Source of the DNA: Flavobacteriales bacterium
GTDB taxonomy: Bacteria > Bacteroidota > Bacteroidia > Flavobacteriales_D > CAJJDF01
Assembly: GCA_020630395.1 (NCBI GenBank)
Contig: JAHDBM010000007.1
Location: 16,312 to 80,311 of the forward strand
Direction of reading: 5' to 3'
DNA: 64,000 bases
Below the pieces are notes generated by a model, which did not search any database, had not been told where the DNA came from, and worked only from the letters and a program-made list of their open reading frames with translations. Positions 46,677-57,900 of this stretch are shown here, piece after piece. A program made the translations under genes and the position numbers. The stretch's first letter is position 1. Every line of letters begins with the position of its first letter.

Positions 46677-49600
46677 CTAATTAATTTTCTTTCTTTTAAA
46701 TATTGTTCAAAATACCAATAAACATCAACATCTAACGTATACACACCATAAGCCTCTTCATGAATTATTTCCAATTTAGACAATTGGTATAAAACAAACT
46801 CAACATCAATATGCCCATTAAACAATTTATTGAGCATACATGCAGACACTTTTTTATGTAAAAACAATTCTCCAAGTATAATTAACCAATCATTATTATT
46901 AATATCTGGAAAGTAATAATATTGTGGTTCTTTAATCGAAATTCTATTATTTTCTGCTGCAACAATACTATTAACCCATAATCTAGTGCCTACTCCAATA
47001 TTACCATTAGCGATAGCGTAGTACTGCTTAAAAACATTATTTAATCTTCTATTATTAAATTGTCCTTGTAACAACCCTTTATAACTAAAGGTTAATCCAC
47101 TAGCAAGGTGTTTTTCTTTAAGTGTATCTATAAATACTTTTCGTGATAAATGTGATAGAATAACTGTATGATTAATAATACTATCAATATTAAAAGACAC
47201 ATATTTCTCTTTATAAGTATTAATATCACTGCATAATATTATAGTATGTAGCTTACCATATTTAGTAACGATTTGCTTTAATAAACTAATCACTTCTTGA
47301 CTAAGCATCCAAACTTCAACATGTTGAAATACAATTGTTGTTCTATTGGCATTAAATGCCTCTTCTAGGCTATCTACTTGAAAAGCTTTTAAAATACTCT
47401 CCACAAAGCATATTTCAAGCTCTTCATTTGTAATAATAGGATTAATTATAACATAATCATCTTCTATTTTTTGTGAAACTAAATAATTTGTAAAATACCT
47501 TTTCCCTGCTAAGTGCTCTCCCACTATTGCTAAACAACCTCCGTTTTTCTTGATTTCAAAAATTGCCTTAGTGCATTCTAATAATTCTGTATCTCTATTT
47601 TTTAATTCTGATACTGTTTTCTTTTCTCCTACAAAAATTTTCAAATACTCTAATGGAATAGCACTTTTAACCTCCTCTTTAAGTTTAATTTCTTTTAAAA
47701 AATCTCTTATTTTACTTCCATCATTAATGATAGATTTTGTTTTATTCTTTAATTCTTGCTTAATAAAAGATTCTCTTTGCGCATTTAAATAACTAACTCC
47801 ACCTTCAAAAACTCCTATTGTTCTATTTTTTAACTTATTAAAACCATTAGCAAGTGGGCTTATTACGCTATTGTTTGATTTAATATTATTTGATAAGCCA
47901 ATTTCAGCATTATCAACAGTTAAAAAACGTTCTAAAATTTCATCCTTAAGCAGCACAATATCAGAATTAAACTTATGAAGTCTATTATCAATTAATGCTA
48001 AAGATTCATTACATGATAAGGTTAACCTTACGTATAATTCTTTTTCTTCATTAGAATCATTAAAATCTGCTACTTCTATTAATTTAACTTTGGTTTTTAA
48101 ATCAAATACGATATTATTTATGCCCCTTTCTAAACTATCTATGGCTGATAATAATATTTCATAGTATTCTTCTTTAACAAAAGACCTTACAGTTTCTTTA
48201 AAACTAAGCCTTATTCCTTTCAGTTTAACATTTGCATAAGTCGGTAATCCTTTTAACTCATTTTTAGTTGCAAAATTAAGTTCACTAGGTAGCTTAGTTA
48301 ATTGCTTATCAAAGCTATTTAACACATACAATAAAAAGTCTTTATTCTCTATTTGAACAGGTTGTAAGGCACTAAAAAATGACAACCAACTATCTTTATC
48401 ATTTTTTTTAACCTGTTTAATTAAACTAATGGTATTTCGAGTTGATTCTACTATTACTTTATCTTCTATTTTTGGAAGTAAGTATTCTATCTCAGGAAAC
48501 AATTTGCATAAATTAAAACTATAATGAAGTCTACTTAGAGTTAATTGTTGATTGTATCCTAAATAGCTTACTGAATTATAAATATCGTTTTCCTTTTTTG
48601 CTAAATGTTTACTTTTATTTTTTTCAGTTCTTTCTTCCATAATAGAAGAAATTCTTATTCTTTTAACGTCCTTAATTATTGCATTAATATAAGACAAATA
48701 CACTTTCCTGTAGCGTTCACTATATTTAGCTATTAAGCCTAATGAATAGGATTTACCAATATTTAATAACCCTGTTTTTAAAGAAATCAATTGTTGATCA
48801 AATATTCCGTTAGATTGAGGATTATGAACAACATCAATCATTCCTTCTCTAAACGTTTCTAATATGTGTTCTATACTTATTATATATTGTTGAATCATTT
48901 TACTATGAGAAGGAACACACTCTTGTTTAAACATAGCAAGAAATTCATGCTGATACTGATAATTTACAACCTCTTTAATGGGTATTCTTAACTTTCCTTT
49001 TCCTGTACTTAATCTTCTTTTTAATATTTTTCTAATACGTGTTAATATTCCATCTTCTTGATCTCGCAATAATTCATCTTTTGTTAGTGCTCTAGTATAT
49101 TTAGTAGGAAGAAGACTAATCAACTTTTTTTCTTGATTTAAAATATGACTAAAAGATGCTGAAATTTTATTTTCAATATTGCTAAATTCGGTTTCATTAT
49201 TGTTTAATGTAGTGATCATTTGAGATAACAAATCATCACCTATTGTTCTTTGTAATTCATACTCATCAATGGAAAACTTTTTATTTTTTAATTTGTCTTG
49301 AGCATTTTTTACCTTATCTAATAGTTCATCTATCAAAAACTGATATTGATTTGATAAAACCCTTAAACTGTCAATATAATGATGATGATTTTTAGTAAAC
49401 GAAGATTCAAACCAACTGCCATATTTTCCAATATATTGTTCGTTTTTAATTTCAATCGTACTAGAAATAGTATCTGGAGCATTTACCCATATTTTATCTA
49501 CATTTTTTTCATCTTTAACCTCTTTAATAATTTCAAAATCATCAAAATAGCTAGATGCATGTATTAAAACAGTAGAACCAATTTTATCTAAAATGAATGC

Positions 49601-51676
49601 TAAAGATTTTTGTTCCTCTTCATCTGTTGGTAATTCAATAAAAATTAAATCAGTTTGATCAGATTCTTTTGCTATTAAACTAGCTGTGTCAGTAAACTCT
49701 TTCTTATTAAAAAATTTCGTTTCAATTTTTAACCTAAACAGTTCTTTTAACTCATTTACAGCTTTTTTTAAGGCCTTATCATTAGCATCATCCCCAACAT
49801 ATTTAATAATAATTTCAGCATTTCTCCAATCTAATGATTGACTAAAAAACTTTGCTATACTTAATGTTAATTCTGTTGTGTTAGATAAGTTATTCCACCA
49901 TATATCTATTTTCTTTTTATTTCCAAAACCTTTTCGATCATTATAGTGCAAAAAACAAATGTTGTAATCCCAATCAATTAATTTATCAACTGAAGATTTA
50001 AAACGCTCTTTATCTATAAAACTCTGTTTCCAATCTAACAAGATGGTATTAGGTTCTACTCCAGAAAACCCATAATATTGAGCCACAGATAAAACGCCTT
50101 CCCAATAATTATCAGCATTTACCTTTCGTTTAAAAATACCTTTTACTACAGAATCTTTAGTTGTAACAGATTGATCCTCTTTTCTTATATGTTCTACAGA
50201 TGAATCAATCAATTTAAATTGAGAAATAAAACCTAACTTACCCGCCAATGAACTAGAAAAAGCTAATGCATTATCTTCTGGTATGTCATCACTTAAAAAA
50301 GAAACGATATTAGGCTCCCAGTTTCTTTTGTGGGACTTTTTGTTGATGAGATTTTTTAAACCAAGCTTTACTACTCCATACCATACATTTTGCCATACAT
50401 CACCAGATCCTAAATCTAATTGACGTTTAGCCAGAAACAAGAACAAAATAACCATAATTAAAATGGAAATTACTGCTGCTACAAGATTCAATTGAATCAT
50501 TAATAAAAACGTTACAACTGCACCCAATAATGGAACAAATAATGGGATTTTAAATTTTGGTAAAAAATCTGGACTAGCCCATTGCTCTAATAAACAAGTG
50601 ACATTTATAAATAAATATGCTGTCATGTAAAACATAGCTACTACCTCTGCAATAACATCTAACTCTCCTATTAATATTCCTAACTCAGCTAAAACAAATG
50701 TTAAAAGAAGTGCATTTCTTGGCTCATTACCAGCTCCAACTCCTTTAGCAAATAATTTTGGCGTAATACCATCTAAAGACATGGCTTGTAATATCCTAGG
50801 AGCTCCAAGTATTCCTCCTAAAGCTGATGATAATGTTGCTCCCCATATACCTGCAATAACAAGTCCAGGTACTAACCCAAATACAACTAATGCATTTTTA
50901 TCAGATACAAGAATATCTTGATCTATCGAATAAAAAATAAAAATAGCTAGTACAACATAAACGATTAATCCAGTAAAAATAGACAGCATAGTACCCCAAG
51001 GAATAGATTTTTTAGGGTCTTTTAGATCTCCTGACATGGCTACCCCAGCAGTAAACCCAGTTACCGCAGGAAAGAAAATTCCAAAAAGAACTGCAAAACT
51101 TACTCCGCTTTCTTCTACAGCAGACATATCAAACTCTTTACCATCTGCAGTTCCAAAAAATACTGACAATAATGATAAAACTATTGCCCCTAGTATAAAA
51201 TATTGAGATTTAATTGCAATACTAGTACTTATAAATGCAATGGTAACAATAATAAACAAAGCTATTGACCCTACAATTCTTAGGTGATTAAGTGTTACTT
51301 CTTGAATTCCTAATGGCTCTTTTAAAATAGCCATTGCGCTCTCTGCAAAACCTATGAGATATAACGCAATACTAAGACCAGTTGCAACAAATAATGTGAT
51401 TCCAATAGATCCTCCAATGGGTAATCCTAAGCTTCTAGAAAGCATATAATAAATACCCCCAGCTTTAATTTTTTTATCAGTTGCCACTGATGAAACACTA
51501 AGCCCAGTAGTTAATGAAACCAAATGAGCCATTAAAATAATAATAATGGCTACTGTTAATGTTCCTGCACTACCAACAACCCATCCAAGACGCATATACA
51601 TTATTACGCCTAGAATAGTTAAAATAGAAGGGGTGAAAACACCTCCAAAAGTTCCAAATTTTTTGGGTTGTAACAT
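46673..51676 (-). CDS. SLC12-like cation-chloride cotransporter/APC permease fused to a long helical region and a C-terminal degenerate P-loop (AAA/STAND-like) domain
   Basis: N-terminus KKFGTFGGVFTPSILTILGVIMYMRLGWVVGSAG; SLC12 cytosolic motif KKIDIWWNNLSNTTELTLSIAKFFSQSLDWRNAEIIIKYVGDD; C-terminal GGCLAIVGEHLAGKRYFTNYLV ... TTIVFQHVEVWML ... HTIILCSDINTY. Confidence 0.85.
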   Translation of the reverse strand: MLQPKKFGTFGGVFTPSILTILGVIMYMRLGWVVGSAGTLTVAIIIILMAHLVSLTTGLSVSSVATDKKIKAGGIYYMLSRSLGLPIGGSIGITLFVATGLSIALYLIGFAESAMAILKEPLGIQEVTLNHLRIVGSIALFIIVTIAFISTSIAIKSQYFILGAIVLSLLSVFFGTADGKEFDMSAVEESGVSFAVLFGIFFPAVTGFTAGVAMSGDLKDPKKSIPWGTMLSIFTGLIVYVVLAIFIFYSIDQDILVSDKNALVVFGLVPGLVIAGIWGATLSSALGGILGAPRILQAMSLDGITPKLFAKGVGAGNEPRNALLLTFVLAELGILIGELDVIAEVVAMFYMTAYLFINVTCLLEQWASPDFLPKFKIPLFVPLLGAVVTFLLMIQLNLVAAVISILIMVILFLFLAKRQLDLGSGDVWQNVWYGVVKLGLKNLINKKSHKRNWEPNIVSFLSDDIPEDNALAFSSSLAGKLGFISQFKLIDSSVEHIRKEDQSVTTKDSVVKGIFKRKVNADNYWEGVLSVAQYYGFSGVEPNTILLDWKQSFIDKERFKSSVDKLIDWDYNICFLHYNDRKGFGNKKKIDIWWNNLSNTTELTLSIAKFFSQSLDWRNAEIIIKYVGDDANDKALKKAVNELKELFRLKIETKFFNKKEFTDTASLIAKESDQTDLIFIELPTDEEEQKSLAFILDKIGSTVLIHASSYFDDFEIIKEVKDEKNVDKIWVNAPDTISSTIEIKNEQYIGKYGSWFESSFTKNHHHYIDSLRVLSNQYQFLIDELLDKVKNAQDKLKNKKFSIDEYELQRTIGDDLLSQMITTLNNNETEFSNIENKISASFSHILNQEKKLISLLPTKYTRALTKDELLRDQEDGILTRIRKILKRRLSTGKGKLRIPIKEVVNYQYQHEFLAMFKQECVPSHSKMIQQYIISIEHILETFREGMIDVVHNPQSNGIFDQQLISLKTGLLNIGKSYSLGLIAKYSERYRKVYLSYINAIIKDVKRIRISSIMEERTEKNKSKHLAKKENDIYNSVSYLGYNQQLTLSRLHYSFNLCKLFPEIEYLLPKIEDKVIVESTRNTISLIKQVKKNDKDSWLSFFSALQPVQIENKDFLLYVLNSFDKQLTKLPSELNFATKNELKGLPTYANVKLKGIRLSFKETVRSFVKEEYYEILLSAIDSLERGINNIVFDLKTKVKLIEVADFNDSNEEKELYVRLTLSCNESLALIDNRLHKFNSDIVLLKDEILERFLTVDNAEIGLSNNIKSNNSVISPLANGFNKLKNRTIGVFEGGVSYLNAQRESFIKQELKNKTKSIINDGSKIRDFLKEIKLKEEVKSAIPLEYLKIFVGEKKTVSELKNRDTELLECTKAIFEIKKNGGCLAIVGEHLAGKRYFTNYLVSQKIEDDYVIINPIITNEELEICFVESILKAFQVDSLEEAFNANRTTIVFQHVEVWMLSQEVISLLKQIVTKYGKLHTIILCSDINTYKEKYVSFNIDSIINHTVILSHLSRKVFIDTLKEKHLASGLTFSYKGLLQGQFNNRRLNNVFKQYYAIANGNIGVGTRLWVNSIVAAENNRISIKEPQYYYFPDINNNDWLIILGELFLHKKVSACMLNKLFNGHIDVEFVLYQLSKLEIIHEEAYGVYTLDVDVYWYFEQYLKERKLIS

Positions 51677-51929
51677 AAGTTAAGAAAGATAATTATTCTA
51701 AATGGATAATGGAATATCCTTTCTTATTTTTTGCAAACATTTATTATATCTAAAGTAGCTAAAACAACTTAAAATATGATTAATAAAGTTTTTATCTAGA
51801 ACATAAAAAGGTGACTAATAAAAATGGTTTTACTAAATATTCAAAAAAACACACTCAATTTAAGCAACCTTTTTGCATTTTATGTGTTATATATGCGTTA
51901 TCAATGTTTAAAAAGTAACATTTTTATAG

Positions 51930-51937
51930 TACTTTTG
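51930..51937 (+). promoter_or_regulatory. -7 box TACTTTTG upstream of the giant repeat-protein gene
   Basis: Exact TAnnTTTG match. Confidence 0.45.
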
Positions 51938-51989
51938 TACTATATTAATACATTAATACTTTATCAGTAAAATAATCTACATATTTCTA

Positions 51990-54900
51990 TTGTTCACGAT
52001 ACCTCTCGTATCGCTTGGCCAACCTGCAAATGATATATGTTTAAATAATACAAATATTGGTAGTCTTCCAACTCCAGGAACATGTGTTGCAGGACTTCAA
52101 GATGGAGCACAGGTAACAATTAATGGAACTACAGTTGGTGCTAATCCAGAATTTCCTTATCCATCTGCAACTGGTAGTTGTGCTGGTAGTATTTCTGGGA
52201 CCAGTAACCCTGCAAATGATGTATGGTATTCATTTACCTCTACTGGTACTACTCTTAATTTTGATATTACTGGTCTACCTAATGCCAATGTAGTTATATA
52301 TGAAGGAGGTGTATGTGGAGCTTTTCAATATGTTAGAGGTTGTATGAAAGCAGATGCTGCTGGGAATGGAAACTTTTCTATAACACCTGTAGGTGTTGGT
52401 GCAACATTTTATGCTCAAGTATCTAGTGATGATACCACTAATGCGAGTGATGGTCCTTTTACATTAAGAATTGATAATGATATAGACTGTGATAATTGCT
52501 TTAGAAATGGAACACTAACTGCAAATCCAGCTCCACTAAACGGAACCTATCAACCAGGTCAAGTTGTTTCATTTTGTTTTGAAGTTACTGAATGGGAACA
52601 AATGAACACCAATTGGTTTCATGGAGTTCAATTAGATTTTGGAACCGGTTGGAATGGTGTAGTATCAAACCCTACTCCTGCAAATACATGTATGACTGTA
52701 CCTGGTGGACCACCTCATGGTTCGTGGGATTATTATCCGGCTGGAATTGGAGTTGTTAATGGAACAAATTGGACTAGAGGTTTTTATTTTACCGAAGCAA
52801 ACAATCCTATAGGCCCTGCATTTAGTTATGGAGATGATTGTGGGGGAAATACTGTTAGTTGGACCTTCTGTTGGGATTTAACTGTAACAGCAGGTTGTGA
52901 TCCTAATGCAGATTTATCTGTAACGATTAATACATCTGGAGATGGTGAAAGTGGTAGTTGGATGAGTCCTGCATGTATTCCAGATGAACCTTTTACATTT
53001 AATGCCACCAAAGAAGACATACCGCCTGTTTATCCTTCCATAAATAGTCCCCTATGTATAGGTGACAATTTACAATTAACTTGTAATACTGTAGCTGGTG
53101 GAACATATTCTTGGACAGGTCCAAATGGGTTTACTGCTGCTATTCAAAACCCTACTCGTAACAATATTACAGCTAATGATACAGGTTTTTATGTATTAAC
53201 CATCACTAGAAATGGCTGTACGAATACTGATTCAGTTAAACTCAATTTAAAATCAATTTTAGTATTAAATCCTGTTAGTAACAGTCCTATTTGTCAAGGA
53301 GATACACTTAAAATAACTGTTGACACAATTACCGGAGCTACTTATTCTTGGACAGGACCTCTAGGATATACTTCTCCCAACCAAAATATCAGTAGACCAA
53401 ATGGCTTATCATCTTTTAGTGGAAAATATTACATTAATACAACAGCAAATGGTTGTTCTGGAACGGATAGCATAACCGTTACGGTTAACGTACCTGCAAA
53501 AGCTACTGCCTATAGTAATTCTCCAGTTTGTCTTGACTCGTCTATCATTTTTTCTGCTCAATTTGCTGTTGGTGCTACTTATTCATGGACTGGACCTAAC
53601 GGATTTACATCTGCAATAAGAAACCCCACCATAAATCAAGCTGCCCTTATAAACCAAGGTCAATATATTTTAGAAGTAATGTTAAATGGATGTCCTAGTT
53701 ATGACACCATAAATGTTATCGTTAATACTCCTCCTTCAGCAGTAGCAAATGCAAATACTCCTTTGTGCGAAGGAGATACCTTAAGGCTTACAGCTAATAC
53801 CGTAGCAGGTGCAACTTATGAATGGACTGGACCTAATGGATTTACATCTGTTATTCAAAATCCAACAATCAATACTGTTACACTTGCAATGAGCGGTAGT
53901 TACATTCTTACTACAACATTAAACGGGTGTCCTGCTCATGATACAATTGCAGTTGTTATTAATTTTACTCCAACTATTAATACCAGTTCTAATACTCCAA
54001 TATGCGAAGGGGACTCTATTTTTCTTTTTTCTGGAAACAACAGTGCCACAACATATGCTTGGAGTGGTCCAAATGGATTTACAGCTAATATTTCAAATCC
54101 AAAAATAGGCAACACTAGTGTTATTAATAGTGGAGACTATATGTTAACATTAAGCTTAAATGGATGTTCAATTATTGACACCACAACAGTTACTGTTAAT
54201 CCTACACCTACTATAATAGCCGGAAGTAATACTCCTGTTTGTGAAAATGACACTTTGTTTTTAACTGCTAATGGAACAGCTGGTTCAAGCTACAGTTGGA
54301 CTGGACCTAATGGTTTCACTTCTGTATTGCAAAATCCATTTATCGCGAATACATCTGCTGTACATAATGGAAGATATTATGTTACCACTACATTGGGTAG
54401 CTGTTCTGCCATTGATAGTACTGATGTAATAATAACTCCCCTTCCAACTTTAACAGTAACTAGTAATAATCCTGTTTGTGAAAACGACACCTTATTTCTG
54501 AATGCTGGAAACTCAACAGCTGCTACTTATAGTTGGACTGGACCTAATGGTTTTACTTCTAACCTAGAAAATCCTTTTGTACCAAATTTCACTTCTGCTT
54601 TAAATGGCTTTTATGTCCTAGAGATATCAGAAAATGGATGTACAAATAGTGACTCTGTTAATATTACTGCACAAGGTATTCCATTAATAGTTATGGGAAG
54701 TAATGCTCCTATTTGTGAATTAGACACCCTTAGGTTAACTGCTAATTTTATTGCTGGTGCTACCTATTCTTGGTCTGGCCCTAATGGATTCACTTCTGCT
54801 ATTCAAAATCCCTCTATTAATAATGTTACAGTTCTTAACTCTGGAGATTATTACTTAACCATCTCTAATTTAGGATGCTCTAGTACTGATACTTTATCTA

Positions 54901-57900
54901 TAATAATCGATCCAAAACCTACCTCTATTGCAGGATCTAACTCGCCAGTGTGTGAAGGTGACCCTCTAAATTTAACTGCTGGATTTGTTCCAGCAGCTTC
55001 TTATGATTGGACTGGACCAAATGCGTTTAATTCTAATCTTCAAAATCCTAGTTTAACTCCTGCCGCATTAAATATGACGGGTAATTATATTTTAACTACC
55101 AACCTTAATGACTGTATGACTAGCGATACTATATCTGTTATTATAAATCCAATTCCTACAGTCACTATAACTGCTTCAGATAGTTTATGTGAAACTGATA
55201 CTTTATTTCTAAATGCAAATACAGTAGCTGGTGCTACTTATGGCTGGACAGGTCCCAATGGGTTTAATTCTGTATTACAAAATCCAGTAATCAATAGTGT
55301 TAATGCTTCGCATATTGGAGAGTATATTCTTACCATTACGCTAAATGGATGTTCTAACACTGATACTTTAGACTTTTTTGTGAAACCAAAACCAAATGCA
55401 ATAGCAGGATCAAATAGTCCTATTTGTGAAGGTGATGATATAAACTTAACAACTAATGCTATTGTTGGTGCAACATATAGTTGGAGTGGTCCTAATGGAT
55501 ATTCTTCTGCTGTCCAAAATCCAACTTTAACTCCTTCAGCACTAAATATGAGCGGAGATTATTATTTAGCCATTGATTTAAATGGCTGTTTATCTTATGA
55601 CACAATTAATGTTACTGTAAATCCCCTGCCAAATGTTAATGCTAACAGTGCTCTTGTTGTTTGCCAATTTGATTCTATTTCACTTTCAACTCCAATAGTT
55701 GTAGGTGCTACCTATCAATGGACAGGTCCTAATGGATATACTTCTAACAATAGTGATTCTACTTTTTTTGCTGGTTCAACTAATTTGTCTGGCACATACA
55801 AAATTGTTGTTACACTTAATGGTTGTAGTGATAGTACAGAAATTAATGTAACTGTTAATGAAACACCACAAGCGATAGCAAATGGAAATACTCCTTTATG
55901 TGAAAGAGACACATTAAATCTTACCGCAAATAATATCACCAGTGGTACTTTTAATTGGACAGGACCAAATGGTTTTACATCTATTTTGCAAAATCCATCT
56001 TTAAATGGAGTAACTCTTACAAATGCAGGATGGTATTATTTAACCACTACACATACTACAAATGGTTGTTTTAGTATTGATTCTGTGGAAATAACAATTA
56101 ACCCTACTCCTACTGCTATAGCTGGAAGCAATTCACCTGTATGTGAAGAAGACACTATATTTTTAACTGCCAATAATGATCCTTTAGCTTCTTATAATTG
56201 GACTGGACCTAACGGGTTTACATCTGTTATACAAAACCCATTTATTCCAAATGCTCAACTAATAAATACTGGACAATATATTGTAACGCTCTCTACAGCA
56301 CAAGGGTGTAGTGATAGTGATACCATTAATCTTATTATTAATCCTAAACCAAATGCTGTAGCAGGATCAAATAGTCCAATATGTGAAGGAGAAGATTTAA
56401 ACTTAACTGCCAATACTATTGTTGGCGCAACATATAGTTGGAGTGGTCCTAATGGATATTCTTCTGCTATCCAAAATCCAACTTTAACTCCATCAGTAAT
56501 CAGTATGAGTGGAGATTATTATTTAGCCATTGATTTAAATGGCTGTATATCTTATGATACGGTAAATGTTATTGTAAATCCACTTCCAAATGTCAATGCC
56601 AATAGTGCACTTGTTGTTTGCCAATTTGATTCTATTTCACTTTCAACTCCAATAGTTGGTGGTGCTACTTATCAATGGACTGGTCCTAATGGATATACTT
56701 CTAACAGTAATGACACTACTTTTTATGCTGATGTTACTACACTATCTGGCACATACAAAGTTATTGTGACACTTAATGGATGTAGCGACAGTACAGAAAT
56801 TAATGTAACCGTTAACGAAACACCTGATGCTGTTGCAAATGGTAACACCCCATTATGCGAAAGAGACACGTTAAATCTTACAGCAAACAATATAACAAGT
56901 GGAACATTCAGTTGGACTGGACCAAATGGCTTTACCTCTGCTTTGCAAAATCCATCTATTAATGGAGTAACTTCTGCTAATGCCGGATGGTATTATGTAA
57001 CAACAACTCATCCTACTAATGGTTGTTTTGATGTTGATTCTGTTGAAATAACAATTAACTATACTCCTACTGCAATTGCTGGAAGTAATTCTCCTATATG
57101 TGAACAAGACACTATCTTTTTAACTGCCAACAATGATCCCTTAGCATCTTATAATTGGACTGGACCCAATGGATTTACTTCTATCATACAAAATCCTTTT
57201 ATTCCTAATGCACAACTCATAAATTCGGGACAATATATTGTTACACTATCTACTGCTTTTGGTTGTATTGATAGTGACACGATTAATGTCTTAGTAAACC
57301 CTAAACCTATTGCTGATGTAGGAACAGACCAAACATTATGTGATAATGACACTTTATTTTTAACAGCACAAAATCAATCTGGTGCTACTTATAACTGGAC
57401 AGGACCTAACGGTTTTACCTCTGTTATACAAAATCCTTTTATTCCTAATGTTAATGCAACTCATGGAGGATTATACATACTAACTGTAACACTAAATGGA
57501 TGTACTGATGAAGACACAGTTGACATTACCATAAACCCTAATCCATCTGCAATAGCAAATTCAAACACTCCTGTGTGTGAAGATGATACCTTAAGAATTA
57601 CAAGTAATCAAGTAACTGGTGCAACTTATCAATGGACAGGTCCTAACGGATTTACAAGTATAAATCAAAATGACTCTATTGTTCCTGTTTCCCTATTAGC
57701 TAACGGAGATTATTATTTAGAAATTACCTTAAATGGATGTACTAGTTATGATACAACATCAGTTGTAATAGTACCTAAACCAATAGCAATATCTACTAGT
57801 AACAGCCCCGTATGTGAACATGATACGATAAGATTAACTAGTAACTTTATTGCTGGCGCTACTTATTATTGGACTGGACCCAATGGATTTATTAGTATTA

